Position numbers and translations under genes: made by a program. Source: Thelephora terrestris (Eukaryota > Basidiomycota > Agaricomycetes > Thelephorales > Thelephoraceae). From it: a stretch of DNA of 64,000 bases. The notes under the pieces are model-generated. The model saw nothing but the letters and a program-made list of their open reading frames with translations. It was not told the DNA's origin and searched no databases. Where the stretch lies: assembly GCA_015956445.1 (NCBI GenBank), contig WIUZ02000003.1, positions 2,418,001 to 2,482,000 of the forward strand. Direction: 5' to 3'. Shown piece after piece: positions 45,755 to 56,985 of the stretch (position 1 is its first letter; every line of letters starts with the position of its first letter).

Positions 45755-46657
45755 TTAGACAAGGACAAACGGGTCGACATCACAAGAACAGTTCTGAGGA
45801 AAGGGGCAGCAATGAGCGAAGTGGTGAGGGTTGTGGATACTCTCAGGACAGTAAGACCATGCTCGCGTCATCGGGTCCTGCCAACACTCCCTACACCCCA
45901 ACACATCATGAGATAGACTATCATACATCTCTCGTCGCACGTCCGACAAGGCCTCGCTCACTAATGAGAACCCATAGCGGTCTTGGAGACCCGCCACCTC
46001 CACCTTCAACTTCATCCTCACCTGACGTGACTTGTCGGACGGACGACAACGTTGACCAGAACGAGTCATCGGACTCTTGTGGGTCTTCTTCTTCTGGGAC
46101 CGCTCCACCATCTGGCGAGCTGGGGCAGGACTCCAGGGAGGGGATGGAGGGAGAGGAACGCCCCGATCCTGGCGGTGGCGAAGGGACGACTGGGGACTTG
46201 CAAGGGGGGTCGGTACAATAAGCTCCCCGACATTGGTGTCCGAAATATCGGAAGAGAGATGCCTGGAAAGGTCCCCAATGTTCCAAAGCAAAGTGAGAGA
46301 AGTCGTCATTCAAGCTGTTCATGATGACGTACATAAGATCCACCCGTTTCTCCAACTTCGCAATTCGATCCTCCCTATCCCTCTCCATGACGTCCAACAG
46401 ACGAACGGCTCCGGGTGTTGAGCCTGAACCACAGGCCCAGAAAGCCTGGGGTCTTCGAACCCGGCCTGCTCCCAGAATTCGGCGGGGGCGTTATGGGTGG
46501 TGAGGAAGTTAATAGCGACCTGGTTGTCGTGGGCGATGTTGGCAGGGGAGTCATATAAGTGTTGCTCCACGTCGTAGGGAGCATCCGTCTCGAAGGACGG
46601 GGTGAAGGGAGTGGCGGCAGCATTGAGGACGGCGTTGTTGGCAACGAAAGAAGACAT
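45755..46657 (-). pseudogene. Antisense gene of A2, frameshifted
   Basis: The same exon layout as A1 (exon 2 45755-46262, 70-nt intron 46263-46332, exon 1 46333-46657), but exon 1 is 325 nt instead of 326. A one-base loss near 46410, where A1 has GGCCGCAGGG and A2 has GGCTCCGGG, throws the frame after the AQHPE region. Exon 2 with the Cys/His block is intact. This is a recent pseudogene. Confidence 0.65.
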
Positions 46658-47270
46658 TGTGAGATAGACGATTGAAGGTGGTACTGGGGTTTGGTGGGAG
46701 TGGAAAAGAGACGATGAGGGAAACGATCATTAATCCCCCTGACTCAAAGAAAACCAAAAAAGGAAAACAAAACCCATTATCCATTAAACGTCCCCATTAG
46801 GGTAAACGAACCCTCAACCCCAATCACGACCCCATCAAATCAGAGAAATCCCCATCCGTCTTCTACTACTACCGTGAAACGAGGGAAATCCCCACCGATC
46901 ATGGGAAGTCCCCATCAACCTTCTATTACCGCCATCGATCATGAGAAATCCCCATTATGCTTCTAATGACTCCTTTACTATTGTCTCCCTATTTCATTTC
47001 GCTACCTGTCGTTCCAAAGTCTCGTTCCCCCGACTCATTCACCCTGCCCTAAACTACGCACAGACCATGTTGATTCCTGTTTGACTCGTGGTAGAATAAT
47101 GACTCCTGTAGAGAGTTGGGTATATAAGGAAGAGCGTTCGCTCCTTTCTTTCCCCATTCTCAATCTCTTCTGTACCTCTTTACCCACAACCTGAATACAA
47201 GTAAGCTGGGGAATTCTCCTCACACCTTACCTCTTTCTGACTCATATAGCAGGAATCCTCCTGCCAGTGT

Positions 47271-47891
47271 ATGTTCAACGCCCCTAATCCCTTTCCCTCT
47301 ACAAGCCCCGTTCAACGACCAACTGTTCCTGACGCTAGGAGATCTATCTGGGAGTATAAACTCATCAGAAGTCTTCAAGTAAACCGAACTGCCGGTTCAC
47401 TCACCCATTTCCCTTACTATCGCCCCTTTGCAGCTCTCGACTCCGGAGTCACTACTCCTCCTTTCCTTCTAGGCGCAGATCATCAGTTCCTTTGGAACTC
47501 GGACCTCACTAAGAGTGTCCTAGCAACGGTCTATTTCAGCGTTAGCCCAGCCTTTTACTTCCCCTCCCCCAAAGTCCATTTAACTACCAACGTCCACACT
47601 CACTCCCCCGCTCTTATCATTCTCTGGTGGGACATCCCGACTGAACTACCTTATTCGATTATAGAGTATCTCGTTCACTTCGAACAACTCAGCGGTCAAG
47701 ACTTCGAGCCGTTCGTCCAGCAATTGAACCAATTCTGCCAGGACTACCATTCGCCCGTCCATCCTTATCAAACAGAGTCACCACTCTCGCTTGATATCCC
47801 TCCTCCTCTCACCTCTACGCCCGGAACCCCCTTCAAGACTCGACCCGATACCCCACATCCCTCCACTAATCCTCTAGCGCCCCACAAATAG
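47271..47891 (+). CDS. Sense gene of A2 (206 aa)
   Basis: Homologue of the A1 sense gene, complete from ATG to stop, preceded by TATATAAG at 47121 and a leader intron ending CATATAGCAG. Replacements relative to A1 and A3 are mostly conservative (SIIEYLVHFEQLSGQDFEPF against SVIEYLVNFERLSDQDFEPF). It stays intact although its antisense partner in the same copy is frameshifted. Confidence 0.7.
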   Translation: MFNAPNPFPSTSPVQRPTVPDARRSIWEYKLIRSLQVNRTAGSLTHFPYYRPFAALDSGVTTPPFLLGADHQFLWNSDLTKSVLATVYFSVSPAFYFPSPKVHLTTNVHTHSPALIILWWDIPTELPYSIIEYLVHFEQLSGQDFEPFVQQLNQFCQDYHSPVHPYQTESPLSLDIPPPLTSTPGTPFKTRPDTPHPSTNPLAPHK

Positions 47892-49812
47892 TAAGCAGGC
47901 CTACAACCCTGACACTGTGCACATTTTAATTTCTTTCACAATGTTCCCATCAATGTGTTCCCAATGTACCCACCTCATTACATAATAGTTTCTCTCACAA
48001 TGTTGTCCACAATGTGTCCAGCATGTGGCTGAGCCACTCATTCAAACTTCTTTCACAAAGTACCCAGTGATGTGTCTAGAATGTGTACAGCCATACACAT
48101 AGTGATTTCTTTGAAAGTTCATGGTGAAATCAAACAATATTGTGATTACATTGTGATTACTTCAAAAAGAACCCCCTGGGGACATTATGGACACATCACT
48201 GGATACTTTGTGAAAGAAGTTTGAATGAGTGGCTCAGCCACATGCTGGACACATTGTGGACAACATTGTGAGAGAAACTATTATGTAATGAGCTGGGTAC
48301 ATTGAGAACACATTGATGGGAACATTGTGAAAGAAATTAAAATGTGCACAGCAGGCACATTGAGATTACATTGATGTGTACATTGTGATTGCAATCAAAA
48401 TGTCCCCAGTGGGCACATTGAGATCACATTGATGGGTACATTGTGATCACAATCAAAATGTGCCCACTGGGCACATTGGACTCACATGGCCAGGCACATT
48501 TTGAATGTATTCAAATTTCCCCCACTGCGCACATTGTGATCACTTGTTGACTGTGATCACAATGTGTTCAGCATGTACCCACCAGGTATTTGACCCCTTG
48601 CCCCCAGTGTGAGGACGATCGAGGCCGCCCAGGCCGTCTGGGGGAGGACAGGGTTTGGAGGCACCTCCTAGAGATGGGTCTCGCTGCTGATGGGATGTTG
48701 GGAGACATTCGTGAGAGCATCGCGACACGACAGGCTGTTCATTATACTGCTGTAATTGCGAACGAGCTCATGAGGCGTCAGGAGGGACTTGAAAACAGGG
48801 TATGTCGCCGGGACTGGTCGCGTCCGAGCATAGTGCTAACTCTTGAATGGTAGATTGAGGAAGTCCGTCTTCGCAATGAATGGTTGAGGATCCGCGTGGG
48901 AACGATGGACCAGGCCATGGACGAAATGGATCAGCACTACACCGCAGAGAGCGAGGCCGGGAGTCACTACGTGAGTCCTCGCCGTCCCGCGCAGGGTCGT
49001 GACGCTGACTGGGGCACAGGTCAGGGGTCTGAACGGCAGGATCACGTGGCTGGAGCAATTGCTCGTGGACTTCGTCGAGGCGTCTCTCATGCGCCGGGAG
49101 TACTATGGGGAAGTTGGGGTTCGTCGCGAGGAAGTCACCGCTGTCGCGGAGGAGCCAGTAGCCTTTGGTGGGGTGGAAGATCCGCCTGTGGTTACGGAGG
49201 TCCAGGCCCAGGCAACAGGCGAGGACGGGAATATTGTCCTTGCGCACAGGGAGGATCGCGAGGAGGCTCCGGTCCCGCTCGAGCGCGCAGAAACCGCTGA
49301 AACCGTAGGGGGTGTTGATCATGTGAGTTCATCAATTTGGTCGCGACGTCCACTGGTTGACCTGGGAGATCGTAGGTACCAACACCAGGTGTGACAGTCG
49401 TTGGGGCTAACACCATCGCGCAAGAGGGTCCACTGCCTTCCTATACACGTAACCGCAACTACGGGCGACTCCCTCCTGCGGAATCAGACATGGCCGCTGT
49501 CGGACATGAGAACAACCATGTCATTATTTATGATAATTCACCACAACAAGATTAGATTAGATAAGATAAGGACAAGAAACTCATGGAAAGTTACAGAATG
49601 TTACAGAAAGTTCAGGAACATCCTAGAATGCGCCGGAACATCCTGGAACTTGCCGGAATGTTCTAGAAGGTGACGGAACGTCGCACCCCATGTGACACCG
49701 GTCACACCTTTTGTGACATTTTGTCACACTTGTGACACCTGTCACACCATTAATTACCATAGAATACAGTAGAAGGACATAGAACGTTCTAGAATATTCT
49801 CACATGGAAAAG

Positions 49813-49820
49813 TATATAAA
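49813..49820 (+). promoter_or_regulatory. TATA box of element H
   Basis: TATATAAA followed by a C/T-rich leader. Confidence 0.4.
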
Positions 49821-50394
49821 GAACTCACCCCCAGTTCTAAAAAAAAGGCAACTCACCCATAACCTTTTACCCCTCTCTCTCTCTACCCAATAGCTGTTGG
49901 CCACTGGCCAGTAGTTGCCCCCTCTATCCCCTCTTCTCTCTATAACTCACCCTCTTTTACTCTACCCCTTTTCACCAAGACCCCTACTTTGCCTCACCTC
50001 CTTAGGCCTGAGTGGTTGAGTGATTTTCAGTAATCACATATCATTTTGAGCCCCACCTCTGTGTGAATAAGTTCTAAGTTTGGACTTCTGAATAAGCTTA
50101 GTACACTTGACTCTGTGACGTAGCAATATCCTTATCTCTGTTAGTGCTGAAGGCAGACCCTTCAGGCAGAGAGTATTCTACCTCAGACTAGTGACTGACT
50201 AGGTGACAGACAGATTTAGTAATAGTACCACATTGGTATCCGACGTATCAGTATCTCAGACATATCAAGAAGTTTATCTTATCAAGACAGGTTCTCAAGT
50301 TTCAGCAGTATCAAGTCATCAGACATATCTCAGCAGCATTTGGACGTACCTCAGCAGTATATTGACAGATCATCAAAAACCACTCAGACATATC

Positions 50395-50520
50395 AGCACA
50401 GCCTCAGAAGTATTAGCACAGCCACCCCCTTAACACAGCCACAGCACAGCCACTTACACAGCCACAGTGCACAGCATTCTACACAGCCTTCTTCACAGCC
50501 TCATACACAGCCTCGATCGT
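50395..50520 (+). repeat. ACACAGCC-type short tandem repeat
   Basis: Irregular repeats of CACAGCC and CACAGCCTC within element H. The open frame over it is only a consequence of the repeat. Confidence 0.6.
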
Positions 50521-51095
50521 ATCAGTTTCACACATCATTATCTCCATTCCCGATCATCAGCGTAGATCAGGAACTCCATTCTTATCAAGATCAGCAACCC
50601 CCTTTACATTCTTACTAGGTGTTTGGACCAGGGAATATACGTGCAGTAGTGATAAAGGTTACTGAACCCCTCTGAACACATCTGAAGGACCTACAACCTC
50701 CTTCAGCGAACTCATCAGGAAAAGGAGCCGGAAAGTACGAAACCCCGCCCACCCTGTGGAGTTGATAGTCGGGATAACTGACTTCTCAACCAGCCTACTT
50801 AGTTGTTAACGCTTAGCTTCTAAGTAAACCAAGAAGGACTAGTAAGAGTTCTTACAGACCTCTTCACTACAACCTCAGCCAACTCGACACCGCTTGTGTA
50901 CAAATGCTGCAGCACGCTGTCGCCTACATGCTCCGTGCTCGTGAGATGTTCGCGAGATCCACGGGCAGATATGCGGGATATGAAGACGACCTTGACCCCA
51001 CGGAGGACGCCATGATGAACGCGGTTGGGGAGACCTCGCGATGCATTCTGGCTGAGTTTGGAGAGGGTCGCGACCGCAGAGGTGACGGGGCATAG

Positions 51096-51316
51096 TCCAA
51101 GGTAAGAGTGAACCAGCTGGTCATTGATGCGCAACTGCGAAGAAAAAGGGGTTGTAAAGACAATGAAAGAAGGATAGCGTGCGAAGGAAACGTGGGTGTC
51201 TAGAAGGTAGATCGAAAGTGAGACAGCGTCAGAATCTTAGAAGGAGGCGGTTGCAAAAGTAAATAGAGAGGTGCATAGCTATAGTCCAGAATAAATACGA
51301 GACAGGTTGGTCTGTT
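51096..51316. other. Junction between G3 stop and Ty3 pol stop
   Basis: A 220-bp stretch between two convergent coding ends. If the giant-LTR hypothesis is right, the polypurine tract and LTR start should be here on the minus strand. I could not identify either; the minus strand here is pyrimidine-rich. Confidence 0.35.
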
Positions 51317-53545
51317 CTAGAACAAAGGGGAGGAAACCTCACGATAAGATCCAGCAGCGGGGTCCAAGGAATCGAAGAAGTGGACATCTTCAGGGTCTTC
51401 GCTGGTGGAGTCCTCGTCGTCGGGAAGAGTCGCGAAGCTTGGGTCGCGAGTCTCTGTACGAGCAAGGTAGGGAATCAGACGAAACCCGGCTACCCTGAGC
51501 TGAGACTGGGCGCCGTCGAGTTCAGCGACGATGTAAGAGGGGCCAGCCTTCTTGCGAATGACAACATAGGGGCCATTGTACTGGGGCTTGGTCTTGCGGT
51601 TCAGAGACTCTTCGATGCGGGAGTTCCGAACGAGGACCAGGGATCCAGGCTTGAAATCGAAGTCTACAATCTGTGAACCATGGTGCTTCTCAAACCGTTC
51701 TAGGTTCTTGACGCGGGAAGCGGTAACTGTCTCCTGCATCTTTTCAATATCCTCCTCACGCTTTGCGAGCTGACGAGCCCGGATCGCGATGAGTTCCTTG
51801 GTAGAGATGCCAAAGTCTTGGGCAGGGACAAGGTAAGTGGCTTCGAGAATATCGAAGGGAAGGATGGGGTGGACACCGTGGACCATGTAGTAGGGGGAGA
51901 ACCCAGTCGCCTTCCGTACAGTGACGCGCTCGGCCCAGAAGACCTGCGGGAGAACCTTGCGCCACTTGGACTCGTTTCCATGACAGGTTTTCATGACAGC
52001 TTCACGGACATCGAAGTGCTTCGACTCAACAATCCCATTGGCTCGGGAGTTGTAGCCAGAGATGCGGATGTGTCGTATACACTGGGGGCAGGGGCACCTG
52101 GAATTGGTGATTACATCTTGATTACATGGTGAGCTCATGTGCACTTTTCAATGATTGTAATCACCAATTCCAGGTTGCTTACATTTCAAATGTTACCTTG
52201 ACATGTAATTCAACTGTTGCCACCAACTCCATTTGAACTTTCCTCAAGATGTTCCCAAGCAATGTTTCCTGAATGTGCCCACTGGGTACATTGTGAAAAA
52301 ATCTCATGTTTTTGAGCGCATTTAGATTACATCTTGGACAATTAAACAACATGCTGATTACATTGCAGTATCATTTTTGCCGACAGGTCAAAAACATTCC
52401 AAAAACATTTGTTGAGAACATTTCAAATGGAATTGGTGGACATTGGTTGGATTACATGTCAAGGTAACATTTGAAATGTAATCAACCTGGAATCGGCAAT
52501 TACAATCATTGAAAAGTGCACATGAGCTCACCATGCAATCAAGATGTAATCACTGATTCCAGGTGCCCTTGCCCCCAGTGATACCGTATCGCGATGCAAG
52601 GATGTCGAGGGTGGCGATATAGAAGGAACTGTTGTCGGTGACAATCTCGGCGATGCCACCCCAACGACACAGGAGGTCCTGGAAGATGAAGTCGGCGATG
52701 ACCTTGGCAGACTCGGAGGTAGTTGCCTGAGCTTCGGGATAAGACGTAAGCGCATCGCGAGCGTGGATGACATATCGGTAGCTTCCAGTCCTGGGCATAA
52801 GAAAGGTATCAATATGGGCTTTCCAAAACAAGCCGGGAACGGTCGGGACGGTTGGCAGGATGTAGAAATATTCAGTTTGGCACAGCTGACACTTGTGGCA
52901 TGTCTTGACGTACCATCGGACATTCTCACTGAGGCAGGGCCACCAGAAACGCAGAAGGAGGTTGGCTGTCGTCGCGAAGGCTCCCTTGTGGCCGAGGTTG
53001 TCATGGGCAAACCGAATGAGGCGGAGGCGATCTGAAGGAGGAGGAACGAGCTGTGGGTTACCCTTGCGATTCTTCCGGAACAGCTTGTTGCCAATGAGGA
53101 AGTAGTCTGTGGCTTGGCAGATGAACTGCCGGTAGTCATGGTCAAAGAGGTCTGGAGGGCGCTCCAAGTCGGACAGGAACTTCTGTATCACGACCAGCCA
53201 TTCTTCGCAACGGAGGCCTTTGGGGGACTGGGGGATCGCGACATCAGTCTCAGAATCCGGTGAGGAGGATCGCAACGGAGTGGCAGAGTCGTCGGGAGGT
53301 TCTGGAGAGGGTCGAGGGGAAGGAGAGGAGGCATGCAGAGCTGGTTCGGGTTCAATGGCGAATAATATAGAAGGTGCTGGGTCTAGGGGGGATCGAGGTG
53401 TGTTGACTTCAAGGAAGAATCCTGCGCCGAGGTCTATCCACTCTTCTAGTTCGTCCGGATCCTCAGGGGCGCGAGGACGACGGGAGAGACCATCAGCTCC
53501 GGTGTGCTTGTCAGCGGGGACGTGGACGAGTTCGAAGTCAAAGAG
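51317..53545 (-). pseudogene. pol: Ty3/gypsy pol fragment: RNase H end and integrase
   Basis: Minus strand. From the right: the RNase H tail FELVHVPADKHTGADGLSRR; a linker; the integrase zinc finger (HDNLGHK..CHKCQLC, an HHCC pattern); and the catalytic core with Asp in AHIDTFLMP, Asp in IVTDNSSF and Glu in NGIVESKH (DDE triad). The C-terminus has the GPYVVIRKKAGPSYIVAEL beta-rich part that follows the core in this family, then an acidic tail ending YREVSSPLF-stop. It is broken twice. F1c (52080-52580) splits the core between the second Asp and the Glu, and C2 cuts off everything before the RNase H tail at 53545. Removing F1c and one ATA restores the frame (RYGIRHIRISGYN). Integrases of this kind make 5-bp duplications like those around A, B and C. 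Confidence 0.9.
52080..52580. mobile_element. F1c, CACTG foldback element inside integrase (501 bp)
   Basis: Ends CACTGGGGGCAGGGGC and CCCTTGCCCCCAGTG, with the ATA duplication at 52077-52079 and 52581-52583. Same length as F1b. Its removal restores the integrase reading frame, the strongest boundary check in the window. Confidence 0.92.
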
Positions 53546-54005
53546 TGTGATGATTTCGCCGTTTACCCCCTTTCATTTCCTTTATTTAACGCCTCATCAC
53601 CACTAAGTCAGTTGGTGCCCTGCCCTAAACACGGCGGTAAACTGTTTATTATGCAGTATGCCCTATGCTTAACGACTCAAAGTCCAATACGTGGAACGTG
53701 CTACTAGTCAAGATACCCCAGAAGACCCGAGGTATAATACGTGAACATGTACCGGCGGACCTTCATACGAAGATCCCCCCTACCTGGCCCTCCGTTGCCC
53801 CTGGACGACTAGTAGATATTCAGGCTACCGACAACAAGGGATGTATTAATAAGCGTCGCGCGCTGACCTCTCGCAGAAGTCAACCGGCTTATTAATCTGA
53901 CCCTTGGATTGGACTTATGAAAACCATTATGCTTTACGACTCATGGATCACGCGCAATAGACTAGAAAGAAGATTCATTGGAAGCCAACAGTACAAAAGA
54001 GTTAT

Positions 54006-55265
54006 CTAATCAATATCTCTGCGAATCCTTTGTACTACTTCCAATGCCGATCTCACCAACTCCTCATTCAACCAGTTCTGCTCCCGGATCTCGTTTGGGT
54101 CCATGTCCGACAGATCATCGTAATCTGGAAGCTCCGTATCAGAGTTTGGTTCACTATCGGGAACGAACTCGGCGTACGGATCATACTCCAGAGCAGGCCA
54201 TTGACGGCGACTACCCCAAGGAGTAGAAACGAACTCAGGACGAGGAGTGTCCCTACGGACGACTCCTACGTTCTGATAGAATTCGTCGCTCCCAATCTCA
54301 ATGACCTCATCATCAATGGGAACCAACCTATTCTCGTGACGGACCAACAAACGAGCGGGCGGCGACTCAGCCCGGTTAGGGATGATCGGCGACCCGGCCC
54401 GATGCAGAACCTCCTCTTCCTCTTCGACTCGGACCTCCGGCTCGTTGCACCTCCTCTGGAGATCCCGGACTTCTCCGGTCAACTCAGAGACACGACGAGT
54501 AAGGCGAACCTAAAACGAATAGGGTTAGAAGATACCAAAAACCTTCAACCCCTACCCGTTACCTTATCGTCTTCCAACTCCCCGGTCTTCGCGACGAGAC
54601 TCCGGACCAAGTCCTTCAACGTGATCACCTCTCCCTGAAAGAAAGTTTGAGTTAGAAAGGTCAATTACTCCTGACCCAAACTTTCTTACATTCAACCTGT
54701 CGATCGCCATACCATGTTGCTCCTCCTCATCTTCAATCTTCAAGATGCCCTCATGACACCCGAGGAACTCCTTCTCCAGCTTCTCAATCTCTTCCCGACG
54801 ACCATCAACTCGCTCATTGACATGAGCAATCTCATCCATCAACATGGACCCAACGTTACCCGTATGGATAATGCTGGCCTCCAACACAGAGTTGAAGGTC
54901 TCATTGGTCTCAGTGACGAACTCGACACCCCTATTAAGGAGTTCGGTCGCGTAAGGGTTTGTCTCGATACGCGCCAACTTGCGCCGAGACACCCTACGAG
55001 AAGCCTGGATGAAATCCCTGAAACCTAAAAGGAGTTAGCTTGGTTTCCTAAATTGGAATACGCAAGCAGGGCCCCCACCTAAATCAGAGAACCCCTCATT
55101 AGGGTCGGCGGTGGCGGTCCGGTCCATGACGGCACCCAAAGTAGGATAAGGGCGGGACGGATCACGACGGGCATGGGAGAAGCGGTCGATGTTATAGTTG
55201 TTCTCCTGAACAGGAGAGTAGGAAGAAGAACGGCGGGTGGGAACACGAGTAGAAGCACGAGGCAT
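54006..55265 (-). CDS. Antisense gene of element C2
   Basis: Same four-exon structure as in C1: exon 1 55079-55265 (187 nt in both copies), exon 2 54690-55024 (335 nt in both), a short third exon GEVITLKDLVRSLVAKTGELEDDK, and a last exon to the stop at 54006. All splice sites are kept. Exon 2 differs from C1 in its last third (KEFLGCHEGILKIEDEEEQH instead of NWKEDMQGVIHGQEDSVV) although the length is identical, suggesting a diverged or exchanged segment. The acidic C-terminus is nearly unchanged. Confidence 0.62.
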
Positions 55266-55323
55266 GTTGGATGTGTGTAACAAAGGTGGGTTTGTTGGGA
55301 GACTGTCAGGGTTGTGGGCCTGC

Positions 55324-55947
55324 TTACTGTTTGTGGGGCGCTAGAGGATTAGCAGATGGGTGAGGGGTGTCGGGTCTGACTTTGAAGGGGGTTCCGGGTG
55401 TAGAGACGAGGGGAGGAGGGATATCAAGGGAGAGAGGTGACTCTGTCTGATAAGGATGCACGGGTGAGTGGTAGTCCTGGCAGAACTGACTGAGTTGCTG
55501 CATGAAAGGTTCGAAGTCCTGGTCGCTAAGGCGTTCGAAGTTGACGAGATATTCTATAACCGAATAAGGTAATTCAGTTGGGATCTCCCACCAAAGAACG
55601 ATGATAGCAGGAGAATGGGTATGGATGTTAGTGGTGAGATGAACGCGTGGGGAGGGGAAGTAAAAGGCTGGACTAATACTGAAGTAGACAGTCGCAAGGA
55701 CGCTCTCAGTAAGATCTGAATTCCAAAGGAATTGATGATCGGCTCCTAGGAGAAAAGGGGGAGTAGTGACTCCTGCGTCGAGAGCTGCAAAGGGGCGGTA
55801 GTAAGGGAAATGGGTGAGTAAGCCGGTGGTTCGGTTTACTTGAAGACTTCTGATAAGTTTATACTCCCAGATAGATCTCCTAGCGTCAGGGACGACTGGT
55901 CGCTGAACTGGACTTGTAGAGGGGAAGGGGTTAGGGGCACTGAACAT
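55324..55947 (-). CDS. Sense gene of A4 (207 aa), separated from its promoter
   Basis: An intact homologue of the A1 sense gene. A3 is inserted 11 bp upstream of the ATG at 55947, within the GCAGG just after the leader-intron acceptor, so the gene has lost its own TATA box (now at 58430-58437). The coding frame itself is undamaged, which fits a recent A3 insertion. Confidence 0.6.
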   Translation of the reverse strand: MFSAPNPFPSTSPVQRPVVPDARRSIWEYKLIRSLQVNRTTGLLTHFPYYRPFAALDAGVTTPPFLLGADHQFLWNSDLTESVLATVYFSISPAFYFPSPRVHLTTNIHTHSPAIIVLWWEIPTELPYSVIEYLVNFERLSDQDFEPFMQQLSQFCQDYHSPVHPYQTESPLSLDIPPPLVSTPGTPFKVRPDTPHPSANPLAPHKQ

Positions 55948-56063
55948 ACACTGGCAGGTGTCACGAACGCGTGACATAGTAGCCAAGATCGCACAAGTAA
56001 TCCAAGACATTGGTCTTATTCGCAGTAATAATAGTACACGAGTGGTTAAAAAGAACTACAAAT

Positions 56064-56985
56064 TCAGACAAGAACAAACGGGTCGATATCACATGAACAA
56101 TTCTGGGGAAGAGGGCAACGATGAGCAAAGTGGTGAGGATTATAAACGCTTTCAGGACAATAGGACCACTCTCGCGTCACCGGATCCTGCCAACACTCCC
56201 TACACCCCAACACATCATGAGAGAGACTCTCATACATCTCTCGCCGCACGTCCAGCAAGGCCCCGCTCACTAAGGAGAACCCATAGCGGTCTTGGAGACC
56301 CGCCACTTCCACCTTCAACTTCATCTTCACCTGCCGTGACTTGTCGGAGGGACGACAACGTTGACCAGAACGAGTCATCGGACTCTTGCAGGTCTTCTTC
56401 TTCTGGGACCTCTCCACCATCTGGCGAACTGGGGCAGGACTCCAGGGAGGGGATGGAGGGAGAGGAACACCCTGATCCTGGCGGCGGCGAAGGGACGACT
56501 GGGGACTTGCAAGGGGGGTCGGTGCAATAGGCCCCGCGGCATTGGTGTCCGAAATATCGGAAGAGAGATGCCTGGAAAGGTCCCCAATGTTCCAAAGCAA
56601 AGTGAGAGAAGTCATCATTCAAACTGTTCATGATGACGTACATGAGGTCCACGCGCTTCTCCAACTTCGCGATCCTATCCTCCCTCTCCCTCTCCATAAC
56701 GTCCAACAAGCGAGAGGCCGCAGGGTGTTGAGCCTGCATCTGAGGCATGGCAAGCCTGGGGTCTTCGTACCCAGCCTGTTCCCAGAACTCGGCAGGAGCA
56801 TTGTGAGCGGCAAGGAAGTCAATGGCAACCCGGTTGTCATGAGCGATGTTGGCGGGGGAGTCATAGAGGTGCTGCTCCACGTTGAAGGGAGCATCCGTCT
56901 CGAAGGACGGAGTGAAGTCGAAGGGGGTGGCAGCGGCGTTGAGTGCGGCGTTGAGTGCGGCGTTGTTGGCGACGGAAGAAGACAT
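56064..56985 (-). CDS. Antisense gene of A3 (283 aa)
   Basis: Exon 1 56642-56985, a 70-nt intron 56572-56641, exon 2 56064-56571. Two copies of ALNAA near the start explain the six extra residues relative to A1. The coil and the Cys/His C-terminus (CRECWQDP, HHFAHRC, CSCD) are complete. An upstream in-frame Met at 56994 is possible. Confidence 0.65.

Larger units (their letters stand above)
45650..47914 (+). mobile_element. Element A2 (2265 bp), inserted in F2b
   Basis: TGTCACGAACGCG start and CCCTGACA end, with the CTGTG duplication at 45645-45649 and 47915-47919. Same two-gene content as A1. Its insertion must be younger than F2b. Confidence 0.85.
45388..48609. mobile_element. F2b, CACTG foldback element interrupted by A2
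   Basis: Left end CACTGGGGGCAAGGGG at 45388 and right end at 48609, with the TGA duplication at 45385-45387 and 48610-48612. Subtracting A2 and its duplicated CTGTG leaves about 952 bp, the length of F2a. Removing the element rejoins G3 in frame (RAI then EDDRGRPG). Confidence 0.85.
49363..50856 (+). mobile_element. H, probable solo LTR inserted in a G3 intron
   Basis: A candidate element TGGGAG..TCTTACA is flanked by GACC (49359-49362 and 50857-50860), a 4-bp duplication. It has a TATA box (TATATAAA at 49813), many GAACATTCC/GTGACA-type short repeats upstream and an ACACAGCC-rich stretch at about 50395-50520. The boundaries are tentative. It is unrelated in sequence to A, B and C. No protein is supported in it. 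Confidence 0.4.
45164..51095 (+). pseudogene. Gene G3 (about 337 aa), split by F2b and H
   Basis: The coding pieces are 45164-45387 plus 48613-48799 (one exon split by F2b), 48854-48970, 49020-49322 and 50913-51095. Introns are GTATGT..GGTAG (54 nt), GTGAGT..GCACAG (49 nt), and a third from 49323 to 50912 that now contains element H. The exon total is 1014 nt with agreeing phases. Starts MPLIRNHYLTDGDNPVWINN; later parts are heptad-rich (ANELMRRQEGLENR, EEVRLRNEWLRIRVG, GLNGRITWLEQLLVDFVE) and end GRDRRGDGA-stop. It resembles the coiled-coil antisense genes of B and C in style but not clearly in sequence. F2b disrupts the first exon, so the present copy is broken; H alone could still be spliced out. 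Confidence 0.55.
29222..51316 (-). mobile_element. Putative giant 3' LTR of the Ty3 element, heavily interrupted
   Basis: Inference. The Ty3 pol to the right reads on the minus strand, so its 3' LTR should lie to the left of 51317. Left of it are genes G3, G2 and G1, all on the plus strand (antisense to pol), then a minus-strand TATA box at 29695-29702, and a possible terminal TGATGATATT at 29222. This reproduces the arrangement of elements A, B and C: antisense gene(s), then TATA, then about 470 nt to the end. It is interrupted by F1a, P1, E, F2a, F1b, P2, A1, F2b, A2 and H. Exact ends are uncertain, and a polypurine tract was not found at the pol side. Confidence 0.35.

Noticed and set aside
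50395-50520. Possible CRISPR-like array
   Set aside because: The repeats are short, irregular and without unique spacers of constant length; the genome is eukaryotic.
50340-50618. Open frame rich in Gln, Thr and Ser in element H
   Set aside because: Produced by the ACACAGCC repeat; no start context or homologue.
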